DNA of 64,000 bases, taken from positions 1 through 64,000 of the forward strand of contig NZ_JAMFTN010000020.1 of assembly GCF_023922585.1 (NCBI RefSeq), given 5' to 3'. The number at the start of each line of letters is the position of its first letter. The stretch's first letter is position 1. The notes under the pieces are model-generated. The model did no database searches. It was not told the origin of the DNA and saw only the letters and a program-made list of their open reading frames with translations. This document shows, piece after piece, positions 27,821-36,575 of the stretch. The translations under genes and the position numbers were made by a program. Source of the DNA: Aliidiomarina quisquiliarum (GTDB lineage Bacteria > Pseudomonadota > Gammaproteobacteria > Enterobacterales > Alteromonadaceae).

Positions 27821-28180
27821 GTGATGACTATTGCAAAGCACCATAAAATAAATTACGTCGAACTCCCTACCAAACGACTGGAAGAATCAAAGCAGTTTTT
27901 CCGTCAAGTGTTTGGTTGGTCTTTTATTGATTACGGACCCGATTATGCTGCCTTTGTCGATGCTGGGCTAGATGGTGGGTTTTTTCGGGCGCCGCTTTCT
28001 GTCAGTGCCATTAAAGGTAGTGCATTGGTTGTTTTATATAGTGCAGCACTTGAAGAAACTCTTAAACAAGTAGAAGCGGCTGGCGGCACTATTTTACAAG
28101 ATATTTTCAGCTTTCCAGGTGGTCGGCGGTTTCACTTTGCCGACCCAAGCGACAACGAATTCGCAGCTTGGTCTAAATAA
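27821..28180 (+). CDS. VOC (glyoxalase/bleomycin-resistance fold) protein
   Basis: The 119-residue protein has two VOC half-repeats: INYVELPTKRLEESKQFFRQVFGW, then VVLYSAALEETLKQVEAAGGTI and FHFADPSDNEFAAWS. It resembles the small family of predicted enzymes related to lactoylglutathione lyase, with no known substrate. ATG ATG at the start leaves either Met possible (27821 or 27824). Confidence 0.8.
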   Translation: MMTIAKHHKINYVELPTKRLEESKQFFRQVFGWSFIDYGPDYAAFVDAGLDGGFFRAPLSVSAIKGSALVVLYSAALEETLKQVEAAGGTILQDIFSFPGGRRFHFADPSDNEFAAWSK

Positions 28181-28194
28181 GCAGGATTGAAATA

Positions 28195-28893
28195 ATGAGG
28201 TTTTTACTATTACTATTAGCTCCCTTATTGGTACTGCAGGGTAAGCGAGTAAGAGCCCGTACGGTGCGTTTACCCGAGCCCGAAGGTCAGCGTTCAGGTG
28301 CTAGCGGCAAGCCTTCTAACCGCCCCTTACGCACGCTCGTGCTTGGCGATTCCGCCGCTGCTGGCGTTGGCTGTAGCTCGCAATACGAGGCGGTCACTGG
28401 GCACTGGGTTGAAGCGCTTAGCGCTCATTATCATGTGCATTGGCAGTTGGTGGCGCAATCTAGCTTAACCTGTGCTGGGGTGCTTAAATTATTAAAAGAA
28501 ACCACCCTAACCATTGAATCGGCCGATGTAGTGTTAATTTCAGTGGGCGTAAACGACGTTACCCGGCGCACCTCGGTAAACCAGTGGCAGCAAGACTTAA
28601 ATGCCATGACCCAATACCTTAAGCAAAACCTCGCTACAAAAACTATTATTTACACCACATTACCACCTATGCATAAGTTTCCTGCCTTACCGCAACCATT
28701 ACGCATGTTTGTAGGGGGCCAAGCGAAACGCTTAAACAAAGCCCTAGAACAACACTGTACGCACAACGCTAACACACATTTTTTGGTTTTTGACGTGCCT
28801 TTTGCGCCAGAATATATGGCCTCCGACGGCTATCACCCGTCGCCTAAAGCGGCTGCTCTTTGGGCAAATTCAGCCAGCGTGTTTGTTATTTAA
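28195..28893 (+). CDS. SGNH/GDSL hydrolase
   Basis: The 232-residue protein has a hydrophobic N-terminus (about 2-15, anchor or signal) and SGNH blocks: LGDSAAAGVG (Ser near 53), SVGVNDVT (block III) and DGYHPS (catalytic Asp and His near 215). It is likely an esterase or lipase facing the envelope. It starts about 15 bp after the VOC gene, and the three genes between the repeats probably form an operon. Confidence 0.85.
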   Translation: MRFLLLLLAPLLVLQGKRVRARTVRLPEPEGQRSGASGKPSNRPLRTLVLGDSAAAGVGCSSQYEAVTGHWVEALSAHYHVHWQLVAQSSLTCAGVLKLLKETTLTIESADVVLISVGVNDVTRRTSVNQWQQDLNAMTQYLKQNLATKTIIYTTLPPMHKFPALPQPLRMFVGGQAKRLNKALEQHCTHNANTHFLVFDVPFAPEYMASDGYHPSPKAAALWANSASVFVI

Positions 28894-28903
28894 CCCTTTT
28901 TTG

Positions 28904-28971
28904 TTCTGACCCCATGGCTTGTAGGCCGCAGTTTTCCGTTTTTTTGCCGAGTTTTTTTGTTCTGACCCCAA
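28904..28971 (-). repeat. Right arm of the 68-bp inverted repeat
   Basis: The reverse complement of 27456-27523 with a few differences, bounded by TTCTGACCCC at 28904-28913 and 28960-28969. It closes a segment of about 1.5 kb holding three genes. Confidence 0.85.
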
Positions 28972-29085
28972 CATTGGGTTGGTATGGTTATTGCTAAGTT
29001 AGTTGCTCACAGCATTATTTTATAGTAAGCGGCAAGGGCTTGCCTTCTCATAAAGCTATTGCACGGAAATTTTAAGGGCATTGTT

Positions 29086-30024
29086 ATGACTAATACTATT
29101 TCGGGTGGCGCATTTCAGTTTTCTGATTACTCTTTGCAAATGCTGAATAGGCGTAAACTTTCGCAACAAGACCTGACTGATTTTGGTCATATACTTAATA
29201 AAGCCAGTAGCACTACAAAAGCTCCTAAAAATTTTCTAAAGAGCCTTTCACAAGCAGAGCTTGCCGTTGTCCAAAAAGCCCACTCGTTGGCCAATACAAT
29301 AAACATTAACCAGCTCAGTACTGAAGGGGCAGCTAATTTACTTACCCAGCCAGATCCTGATTTCAGGGTAGACTTAAATAACGACGGGTTAGTTGAAATT
29401 GGTGAAGCAAAAACCTTTAGTTTCCCGCCTCCAAACGCGCCAAACCATGTAAAGGAAGCCTGGAAAGAAGCAACCGCAGTTTTAAATGAGATGGACAAAG
29501 CCACACTTGAATTGCGTATGCATAGTTCAGTTTATGGTATTCAAATAAACGGGATATCGAGCAAAACCCCATTACCTGCGAACGTTCAATGGAGTGACGG
29601 CGGCTTGCAAAACTTGATCGCTACCCTGTATTCCCAGCTGGAATTTTCTGTTTCTATGGAAGGCTGGACCGAGGGTAATAAACAATTTGAAGGGGTTATT
29701 AACGCATTTGCAGCGCATCTTCATACGCCGAGCTTTAGTTCTATAGCAAACAACAAACCTATACCGGCCACAACGTCGGAAGCAACAAACCCACCAGAGC
29801 CTGAGCAACCTACAACCGAACGAAGCAGGGAAGTGATGCAACTACTTTTAGACGCACGACTTGGTATTGATCGAGAGAAACTTGAACGGCTAGAGGAAGA
29901 AATACAGCGTATTACCAACGACCCAGATATGCCAGATGAGCTAAAACATCAACTTATCCAATCGTTACAAGAACAAAAAGAAGCCATTTTAGAACAGGCT
30001 AGAAAATTGACAAGCTGGGCTTAA
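29086..30024 (+). CDS. Uncharacterised protein with an EF-hand-like loop and C-terminal coiled coil
   Basis: About 312 residues, no signal peptide or membrane segment. A calcium-binding-like loop DLNNDGLVEIGE lies near 101-112. A Pro/Thr-rich linker (about 228-250) is followed by a highly charged coiled coil (about 255-310). The ATG at 29086 has AAGG 9 nt upstream. I do not recognise the family. It stands alone between the inverted-repeat segment and a convergent small gene. Confidence 0.7.
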   Translation: MTNTISGGAFQFSDYSLQMLNRRKLSQQDLTDFGHILNKASSTTKAPKNFLKSLSQAELAVVQKAHSLANTININQLSTEGAANLLTQPDPDFRVDLNNDGLVEIGEAKTFSFPPPNAPNHVKEAWKEATAVLNEMDKATLELRMHSSVYGIQINGISSKTPLPANVQWSDGGLQNLIATLYSQLEFSVSMEGWTEGNKQFEGVINAFAAHLHTPSFSSIANNKPIPATTSEATNPPEPEQPTTERSREVMQLLLDARLGIDREKLERLEEEIQRITNDPDMPDELKHQLIQSLQEQKEAILEQARKLTSWA

Positions 30025-30243
30025 TTAGCTTTCATGACAAGAATTGGCACAGTAATAACAACCTATAATCACTTTTCCTGGCCATTTGCTTTTTGCTGCT
30101 TCGACAGCTTCTTTGCAGCCAGGGTAGTAGCCTAAATTAACTTGGTTTTCTTGTTCTGGTAGGTGCGCACAACCCGTTGTTCGGTTATGTATTTCATAAT
30201 CGCCACTGGCTTGCTGCTTTTTATTAATAATAAACTGCGCCAT
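30025..30243 (-). CDS. Small cysteine-containing protein
   Basis: From the ATG at 30243 the product is about 72 residues with a C-terminal CYYCANSC cluster and two further cysteines (TGCAH, PGCKEA), suggesting metal binding. The repeated H/L-G-Y and KWPGKVIIGCYYC pattern is that of small conserved gammaproteobacterial proteins whose function I do not know. An earlier Met (30261) is possible. Confidence 0.65.
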   Translation of the reverse strand: MAQFIINKKQQASGDYEIHNRTTGCAHLPEQENQVNLGYYPGCKEAVEAAKSKWPGKVIIGCYYCANSCHES

Positions 30244-30434
30244 TCCCTTACCCTTCCTCAATCTATCAAATACCTAGCACTTTAGAACCACGACTTTGTG
30301 CTTTTAAAGGTTTGTTTCAACAACCTTTACTTGCTGCTGCCTGCTCTACATATAGCATTATTAGTTTTATATTCAATAGCTAATAAGTAATTAAAGAGTG
30401 GGTTGTGCGGAAGATAAGAATAGAGTGTGAGAGC

Positions 30435-30465
30435 AAAAAAAAAGGCCAGACTTTTGCCTGGCCTT
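30435..30465 (-). terminator. Terminator of the membrane methyltransferase gene
   Basis: An 8-bp stem AAGGCCAG/CTGGCCTT (30442-30449 with 30458-30465) is followed on the minus strand by a run of nine T residues. It lies 19 bp beyond the stop of the gene ending at 30484. Confidence 0.85.
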
Positions 30466-30483
30466 ACTAATAACTTTTAATAA

Positions 30484-31437
30484 TTAAGTTGTTTTATTTG
30501 GTAAACGGATTGCTGATGTGGCTTGTTCACCTGGTACTCGGGCCCGTAATTGATTATCAACAAAACGCATTGGATAACTAATAGGGTAAGAGTCTTCGCA
30601 GTCACTAATACTAAGGTCTAGCTCGTCGCCGCGTAATTTGGTTTTGGTTAAAAACACTTCTTTACCGTCAAGCCATGCCTTACCTGTAATACGTTGAAAT
30701 TCTTGCTCTAGCTCTACTCGACAAACTTTACCGTCGGCACGCTTCCATTCCCAGGTACCTGCTACTTTTGCCGGAATAATCCATTTGTAAATGTTAACTC
30801 CACTAAATTGAAGCCGTTCGTCGGCACGCCAAGCACCCATATCGAAGGCGTGGGAAATAACCCGTGTACCTGGCTTCAATTCATTTAATAATCGCGGGCG
30901 TAATTCTATATTAACCGAATGTAATAAATACATAGTAACGACCGTTGCTTCACTAAAGTCAGCAGACAGTAAGTCGTCTTCAACAAAAGACACTAAATGG
31001 CTTACCTTCACCCATTCAGCATATTCTTTTGCTTCTTCATTACGTAATGGGTCCATTTCAACGCCTACCGCACGAATGTCCCAGTCTTTTGCCGCAGCAA
31101 CCACAATACGACCGTCGCCTGAACCTAAGTCGTACAGCACGTCTTTCGGGCCTAAAGCTGCAAGTTCTAACATAGCATCTACCGATTTTTCATCGGAAGG
31201 CACGAAAGGCACATCTAGCAGTGTGTGAGGCGGCTCTTCCGCAGAATAATCGTCAAACGATAAGTCTCTAAACAATGGTGCACCTGAAATGTAAGGTTCT
31301 ACTACCCAGCATAAACTAAAGAATAATACGGCTGTAAATAGTAAAACAGAGAGAGGGTGTTGCTCAGCAACGAAAGTCAGCCTTGTTATGGCTTGTTCGA
31401 ACTGTACGATTGTTGCACAAACTGGGTGAAAAATCAA
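30484..31437 (-). CDS. Membrane-anchored class I SAM methyltransferase
   Basis: The 317-residue protein has an N-terminal membrane segment (about 30-48), then a Rossmann methyltransferase domain with motif I YDLGSGDGRIVVAA (near 102), an acidic GVEMDP, and VVTMYLLHSVN. A C-terminal domain of about 100 residues is rich in beta strands (TGKAWLDGKEVFL). The DLGSGDGR motif is like those of Dot1-related lysine methyltransferases, but the substrate is unknown. Confidence 0.78.
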   Translation of the reverse strand: MIFHPVCATIVQFEQAITRLTFVAEQHPLSVLLFTAVLFFSLCWVVEPYISGAPLFRDLSFDDYSAEEPPHTLLDVPFVPSDEKSVDAMLELAALGPKDVLYDLGSGDGRIVVAAAKDWDIRAVGVEMDPLRNEEAKEYAEWVKVSHLVSFVEDDLLSADFSEATVVTMYLLHSVNIELRPRLLNELKPGTRVISHAFDMGAWRADERLQFSGVNIYKWIIPAKVAGTWEWKRADGKVCRVELEQEFQRITGKAWLDGKEVFLTKTKLRGDELDLSISDCEDSYPISYPMRFVDNQLRARVPGEQATSAIRLPNKTT

Positions 31438-31562
31438 TTGTTCGAACCTAGCCTAAAAAAAACAGTTCTAATTAATCATCGAAACCTTAAGCAAAAAACT
31501 GTTTTATTTAGCTTTTTATATGTTGCTCTTAAAGCACCCTTCTATTACCTTTGTGCCTACTG

Positions 31563-31751
31563 AAAGTGAACATTCAACTGCAAGACATGGGCGATCTCGA
31601 TGCTGTTAACGCTGTGTATACAACGTTCTTTAACAGCAACTTACCGGCCAGAACAAGCTACGGCGTGGCAACCATACCGCTAAATGCCCTAGTTCAAATT
31701 GATGTGGTACTGTCGAACACTGAAGGTACGCCACCAACTTCAGCTGTGTAA
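31563..31751 (+). pseudogene. C-terminal remnant of a RidA (YjgF) family gene
   Basis: Only the last half of a RidA protein is present: VNIQLQDMGDLDAVNAVY, LPARTSYGVATIPL and ALVQIDVVL correspond to the C-terminal 60 residues of the roughly 128-residue family, including the Arg that binds the carboxylate of the substrate. No N-terminal half was seen upstream in any frame. The stretch is followed by a strong hairpin. The intact enzyme would hydrolyse reactive imines. Confidence 0.75.
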
Positions 31752-31766
31752 TAACAAGGTAAACTC

Positions 31767-31800
31767 AATAAACAACGGGAAGTACAACCCGTTGTTTATT
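31767..31800. terminator. Bidirectional terminator
   Basis: A 13-bp perfect stem AATAAACAACGGG/CCCGTTGTTTATT (31767-31779 with 31788-31800) has an 8-nt loop. T-rich sequence on both strands allows it to serve the flgO-like genes (minus) and the ridA remnant (plus). Confidence 0.8.
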
Positions 31801-32359
31801 TAACTTCTGGGTTAACCAACTGAAAGGTATTAATATTCATTAAGTCGTCGGTAACCCAATGAGGAATAGCAACCTGGGCGGTAGCTTTCACCAATTGCGT
31901 AGAAAATTCCAACATGCGCAGCGAAACCACCAAGTTGTTATCACGCTCAACTAAGGTGCCAACTAATATATAATCGGCAGGCTGTAATTCACGCAGTTCT
32001 AAATAGTCCGTCGACAAAGCAAAGTCACCAAAAGGGGTTACCCGAATACCGTCGGTAAGTTTATATTCCACCACATCAAGCGACATGGCGTGTAACTCTG
32101 CGGCTAACTCTTGCTGTAATTGCAAACCTACTAAACTGCTTTCTTTCATGCCCGACGCCAGCCACACCGGACTGGTTACCGCTACACGCTGGCCAGCTTG
32201 CACGCCACGAGCGCTATCAAGTAACTGGTTCGCTAATTGGTGTGAAAAATCGGCCATGGTTAATTGGCCAGAATAAGCGTTCATAGCGTTGGTATTTCCT
32301 GGGCTGCTGCAGCCACTTAGCAACATAATACTAGCAACCAGTACGATAATATATTTCAT
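31796..32359 (-). CDS. FlgO-family lipoprotein (second copy)
   Basis: The 187-residue lipoprotein signal ends in LLSGC (Cys near 16). The FlgO-like domain follows: MADFSHQLANQLL, RVAVTSPVWL, VVEYKLTDGIRV and DYILVGTLVERDNNLVVSLRM. FlgO-like proteins are outer-membrane lipoproteins linked to flagella in Vibrio, but no flagellar genes are in view. It is 2 bp downstream of a paralogue. Confidence 0.8.
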   Translation of the reverse strand: MKYIIVLVASIMLLSGCSSPGNTNAMNAYSGQLTMADFSHQLANQLLDSARGVQAGQRVAVTSPVWLASGMKESSLVGLQLQQELAAELHAMSLDVVEYKLTDGIRVTPFGDFALSTDYLELRELQPADYILVGTLVERDNNLVVSLRMLEFSTQLVKATAQVAIPHWVTDDLMNINTFQLVNPEVK

Positions 32360-32361
32360 TA

Positions 32362-32949
32362 TTAACCCTCATTTACTGACTCGCGATACAAACCACCGCG
32401 TCGCCACTGGCTGCTCGTGGGCATGCTTTCAATTGTATGCCAAGGTACCATAACACTTGCCGCTGAAAGCACCGCCGCACTACGAGTGTTTACTAAGCGC
32501 GTATTCATTAATAAACCACCTTCAACTTCGCTATAGGTACCCACCACAATGTAATCAAAGCGATAGTTTTCACGTAATTCACTAGGGTTTCGGCTTAATG
32601 CCCGCTCTTGTTGCTGGCCAAGCTGTAACTGCTGCGTTAATCGATACTCAATTACGCTTACGTTATAGCTATTAGCGGCTGTCATTACCCCTTCCTGTAA
32701 CTGCTTGGCCAATAGTGTGTGTTTACTTTGATCTTGGCTTAGGCTGTCAGCAGGGACAAAGCTTGCTATCGCAACCCGTTGTAAACCTTGTTGCTTTTCA
32801 AACAATTGGGCCGCCAAGGTATGTTGGTAAGGTGCTAGCCGTCCTGCTGCTATTCCCGATTGTCCGGCAAAGTCGCTTTCTTGTGGTTGGTTTGAACAAC
32901 CAATCAATACCATAGCCGCAACAAGGGTTAAAAAGTAAATTCGAGTCAT
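32362..32949 (-). CDS. FlgO-family lipoprotein (first copy)
   Basis: The 195-residue product has a lipoprotein signal ending in VLIGC (Cys near 18). It shares the FlgO-domain order with the next gene: a Q-rich amphipathic start, QRVAIASFVP, VIEYRLTQQL, FDYIVVGTYSEVEGGLLMNTRL. Two tandem paralogues 2 bp apart suggest the products act together at the outer membrane. Confidence 0.8.
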   Translation of the reverse strand: MTRIYFLTLVAAMVLIGCSNQPQESDFAGQSGIAAGRLAPYQHTLAAQLFEKQQGLQRVAIASFVPADSLSQDQSKHTLLAKQLQEGVMTAANSYNVSVIEYRLTQQLQLGQQQERALSRNPSELRENYRFDYIVVGTYSEVEGGLLMNTRLVNTRSAAVLSAASVMVPWHTIESMPTSSQWRRGGLYRESVNEG

Positions 32950-33055
32950 AATGCATTCTCACCTTAAAAGTCTTAACCTGTTATCGGCTTTAGGTTCGAA
33001 TTCTTAAACCTGATGTTTGAGACGGATTTTATAGTGAGCAGGAAGCCCTAATAGC

Positions 33056-33310
33056 CTAGCGCTTACCTGTTATTACCGTAGCAGCCAGCTCGCCGCCTTC
33101 TTTGGTGTTTAACGCCCCTATGGTCCAAACCGCGCCTATCGCCCAAATTACAAAGTGGGTGGTCCAGGTAGCAAAACTTATATTAAAACCAAAGCTTAAT
33201 AGCCAGGCACTAAAGTAAACAAATAAAGTAGCCTGCAACGATATACCGGCAAAAATTAATAGCGCCAGAACCAGCGCTATGGACATTGTAGCGTAGTAAT
33301 AAAGTTTCAT
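33056..33310 (-). CDS. Small membrane protein at the edge of the Rhs array
   Basis: About 84 residues with three hydrophobic segments (about 5-25, 30-48, 52-70). The start MKLYYYAT at 33310 is supported because the same first codons with a good GGAAGG ribosome site recur, truncated, at 48212 (plus strand) and about 37670 (minus strand). The upstream site in this copy is poor. Function unknown. It is a marker for the boundary repeat of the array. Confidence 0.65.
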   Translation of the reverse strand: MKLYYYATMSIALVLALLIFAGISLQATLFVYFSAWLLSFGFNISFATWTTHFVIWAIGAVWTIGALNTKEGGELAATVITGKR

Positions 33311-33482
33311 ACTAAACGGCCCATAAGCCATTGATTTTTCGACATCGAGATTCAACGCTGAAAAAATAAAGTATCATACTGAACGGTAATATTAGGGCTG
33401 AATCCGCCGAAACTTGAGTAATAAAGTATCATACTCAAAATTGAATGCCCTTCTTTAGGGGTATTAGAGCCACCTAAAATCA
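33289..33482 (-). repeat. Leader repeat, left boundary of the Rhs array
   Basis: This stretch contains the start of the small membrane gene, two copies of an AAAGTATCATACT motif and the TTAGGGGTATTAGAG stretch. It is closely matched in reverse complement at 48044-48235 and in part at 37646-37745. The two outer copies bracket the whole 14.9-kb array. Confidence 0.85.
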
Positions 33483-33640
33483 TGCGTAAACTTACCACGG
33501 ACGAGTTTGGCTACGCCTCCTCACAAGATGGCAGACATCAACATGTTTCCGACGACAAGGCTCGCTCCTGCACTCACAATGCCATGGCTAAACTTCCCGC
33601 CTTACACCGAGCTCGCTGCGTTGTCGGCAAGATGATGTGA
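33483..33640 (-). pseudogene. Degenerate Rhs core relic (left edge)
   Basis: The minus-strand sequence aligns by eye with the end of the intact Rhs core at 34850-35010 (VGGKFANGA and TGNILMSA region) but has many changes and small gaps and no open frame. Confidence 0.75.
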
Positions 33641-33653
33641 GACTCCACTAAAG

Positions 33654-34265
33654 TCAGGCTCCGGGGATCTCAAACTTTGGAAAAAAAGTGTCGTTAAGGT
33701 AGCCACCAGAAATCTGTGCACAGTCGAAGTCGCCCTCTGTCATGATTCGAAATTCATTGCCGCTTAATACCTTGATATTACCAATCTCAACGGCAGCATC
33801 ATTTTTACTATATGATATTAGCAGGCTCTCCCCTTGCATCGAGAGTGGAATGCTAACCCCGAAATATAGAAGTTCCTTTCGACATGTAAAGTGCAAACGC
33901 ATGTCGCTATGCGGGGGAGGGCGAAATGAATTTTCTCTGTATATTTTAAAGAGTTCTTTCCTGCCCCCCTCCTCAAAATATAAGCCCAAATAAATTGAGC
34001 CATCAAAGTCACATGCTTTCAAAGGAAACCTAGAGTGACCGAGATTACCCTTATCATCAAACTGAAACCATTGAGGTTCTTGACCACAACCTTTTAATTC
34101 AAAATAGGCTTCCTTAGAGCCTCCGCCCAATAAAACATGGGACACTTCTAAATAAAGTTGCTCATTCTCATCTGTAACAATGGAGAACCAATCAACTCCT
34201 AGTGCGCGACTGGCCTCGGCTGGGGTAATGACCAACAAAAGTATTAATAACCAGTAATTCCTCAT
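33654..34265 (-). CDS. Putative periplasmic immunity protein for the HExxH tip (family A)
   Basis: From the ATG at 34265, overlapping the stop of the tip gene (ATGA), the protein is about 203 residues with a signal peptide (cut after about residue 19, PAEAS). Four cysteines at positions conserved with the paralogue at 37826-38452 (KGCGQEP, KACDFDG, FTCRKEL, DFDCAQI) could form two disulfides. The tip/secreted-protein order is that of toxin/immunity pairs, and the function is inferred from position. The ending YLNDTFFPKF is shared with the paralogue. Confidence 0.72.
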   Translation of the reverse strand: MRNYWLLILLLVITPAEASRALGVDWFSIVTDENEQLYLEVSHVLLGGGSKEAYFELKGCGQEPQWFQFDDKGNLGHSRFPLKACDFDGSIYLGLYFEEGGRKELFKIYRENSFRPPPHSDMRLHFTCRKELLYFGVSIPLSMQGESLLISYSKNDAAVEIGNIKVLSGNEFRIMTEGDFDCAQISGGYLNDTFFPKFEIPGA

Positions 34266-35806
34266 TGATCGCATCCTCCATGGCTTCTACATTGTTTTCC
34301 AGCATCCTCCATCCATATTTCCGCGTAACTTGGGGCAGAAATAAACTGCCTTGCATGTAGCATCTCCCAGCTATACGCATTCACTTGTGACTCATCAATC
34401 CTTTGACGATAACTTGAGCCCCAAGCCTGATGGTCACGATAATGAATCAGTTCATGCCCCAAGACCAACTGAGCAACACCCCCATGACCGTGAAGCCCGT
34501 TCGGATTCAATGAGATACTTCTTTCACGGATTACGTATTTTCCTGCGTCTTTGATTCTATAGTCAGCATCAACTCTAACCCTATGCTTACCAACACTAAG
34601 CTCTCTAAGAATAGCATCCGCGAACTCTGAAGCGTCTGTAGTCAGTGCTTCAATGAGCACCGTTAACTCATTCGAAATATTAAGTGTAAGCATCTTACCA
34701 GAGTGATTCTTATGAGTAATTGTCGTTACTGTACGGTCATCGTTGTTCGCGTCCTTGTCTTCATCAATATTTTTTGTGGATTTTCGTCGTGCATGCTCGT
34801 GTTTCGAGACGGTAAATAAGCTAGCCAGCCCTGCGGAAACCGCCCCATTCGCAAACTTACCACCCACGAGGTGGGATACGGTTCCTCCAACCATGGCAGA
34901 CATCAATATGTTTCCAGTTGGGCTCCCTGTATTTCCACCCAAAGAGCTTGCACCTGCGCTCACAAAGCCGTGGCTAAACTTCCCGCCTTGCACCGAGCTC
35001 GCTGCGCCGCCAACAATCCCCCTCGACATGAAGCCGCCAACTCCCTTTAATCCACCAAGGCTTTTACCCATGCCTGCCGTCAATCCACCGACTATCGCGC
35101 CGCGTAAATTTCCGGTCGCAATACCGCCCGCAAAAAAGCCTTGTAGCATCGTAACTCCCAAGGGCTGTGCACCTGGAATAACCATAATAGCTATCGACAG
35201 TAGTGGCGTAAATCTGCCAAACGTAGTGCTGAGCTTCTTAAAGAAATACCCACTCGGGTCAGTGTAACTCAGCGGGTTATTGAGTACATAGCTGTAGCGG
35301 TTATAGTTTTGTAAATTGGTGCCCGCTTGAATGAACGGGTCCGCCTGCATGAAGCGTCCAAGCACCGGGTTGTAGGTACGCCCACCCATATGAATCACAT
35401 CCATGTCGTTCACCATGGTGTGGCCGGTATAGCCGCGCATCTCACCTAAATACTTACCGAGCACAAATTGGCTATGGCTCCACAACGTTGACTGCTTACC
35501 CCATGGGTCGTAAGCAAGCTGTTGTTTGAGCACATTTCCACTCACCGCATTGCCCGTTATCACAATGGTCGAGCCTTGAGCGTCCTTATGGAGATGCGTG
35601 ACCCGCTCAGTACTTAAACTGCTCTCATGGTAATCGGTGTGCGTTACAACCGTACCACCCACCATAAAGCGATGCTCTATATCATTGTTTTCTAGTTTGA
35701 CTCGTTCATAACCGCCAAATATCCAACGCTGCTTCGTGTCATTTCCACGGATATCTTCTTGATAAACCAGCGTGCGATTTGGCCCAGATGACGAGACCGA
35801 GGTCAA
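34262..35806 (-). CDS. Rhs core C-terminal part fused to an HExxH metalloprotease tip
   Basis: The 514-residue ORF lacks the long YD-repeat N-terminus of a full Rhs protein. Residues about 1-170 are the core end (YDPWGKQSTLWS, RTYNPVLGRFMQADPF, LNNPLSYTDPSGY). Residues 170-335 are a Gly-rich pretoxin region ending in VGGKFANGAVSAG. Residues 336-514 are the tip, with GHELIHYRD (HExxH near 453) similar to M91-type effectors and a terminal CRSHGGCDQ. The core and Gly-rich parts are nearly identical to the plus-strand copies at 41.6 and 44.5 kb. It is 5' truncated and may depend on recombination for delivery. Confidence 0.85.
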   Translation of the reverse strand: MTSVSSSGPNRTLVYQEDIRGNDTKQRWIFGGYERVKLENNDIEHRFMVGGTVVTHTDYHESSLSTERVTHLHKDAQGSTIVITGNAVSGNVLKQQLAYDPWGKQSTLWSHSQFVLGKYLGEMRGYTGHTMVNDMDVIHMGGRTYNPVLGRFMQADPFIQAGTNLQNYNRYSYVLNNPLSYTDPSGYFFKKLSTTFGRFTPLLSIAIMVIPGAQPLGVTMLQGFFAGGIATGNLRGAIVGGLTAGMGKSLGGLKGVGGFMSRGIVGGAASSVQGGKFSHGFVSAGASSLGGNTGSPTGNILMSAMVGGTVSHLVGGKFANGAVSAGLASLFTVSKHEHARRKSTKNIDEDKDANNDDRTVTTITHKNHSGKMLTLNISNELTVLIEALTTDASEFADAILRELSVGKHRVRVDADYRIKDAGKYVIRERSISLNPNGLHGHGGVAQLVLGHELIHYRDHQAWGSSYRQRIDESQVNAYSWEMLHARQFISAPSYAEIWMEDAGKQCRSHGGCDQ

Positions 35807-35848
35807 TCGCTTCGGTCTCCCGCTAGCTCAGTAGTTAAAAATGTCAAC

Positions 35849-36543
35849 TTATTCAAGCTGTTCGATATCGTTCACTTCGAGACAAGCTATGACATCCATC
35901 GAACAGTGATCTACTATTCGTCCTGACACAACGACCGGTTTCCCCATCTTTTCCAAAGGTATATCAAAACCTACAACTAACAGGACTGCATACTCATATC
36001 GGAGATATTCCATGTGCTCCTTCGACATAAAAAGGTGAAGGTTACCGCCATTTGGTCTATCCAGATACCCAAATAATCTAAGAGTTTTTACCTCGTAAAA
36101 TTCTGTCGCCCCTGCAAGATCTAGCATTGAAATAGTTACAGGATCATTGGGCCATGGTTTGCAAATACCTCTCATTTCATCGTCTATTGGAGTGCTTCCT
36201 TCTAGAATATCTAAAAAAATCGAGCATTGGTTCTGAAGAATGCTTGCTCCTGATCGCTAAAACTCGGCAGAGTGTTCCAGAGCACTAACCACAAACCACA
36301 TTCATCATCACTCAGTTGGAGATGTTGATTATTGTACAGAGCGCTCCATGAATGACGGGTGTCAGCCATAAAGGCTTTTATCTCAGAGAGTTCTGTATCA
36401 CCATTCATATAGCCTCGAATTAATTCAGTGAGACCTGATTTTGCATCTCCATAAAAATTACCAATCCGACGATCGCTTCCAAAGGAGCCAAAGGAAAACA
36501 GCGCCAAAATCACGAATAACAAGTAAAGGCTCTTTAACTTCAT
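35849..36543 (-). pseudogene. Secreted immunity-like gene interrupted in a T7 tract
   Basis: The ORF from 36543 starts with a signal peptide (MKLKSLYLLF, cut near 22) and stops at 36211 just after TTTTTTT. One extra T would join it in frame to a stretch that is open from before 36230 through the Met at 36175 to 35849. The second part resembles the immunity protein at 41060-41515 (LHLFMSKEH against ISLYVSKDH, then a GK-V---G strand). Together they would make a secreted protein of about 230 residues. It could be a broken orphan immunity gene, slippage control or a base-calling error. Confidence 0.65.
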
Positions 36544-36575
36544 ATGGTTACTCCGAGCATCTCCAACCGCAGACT

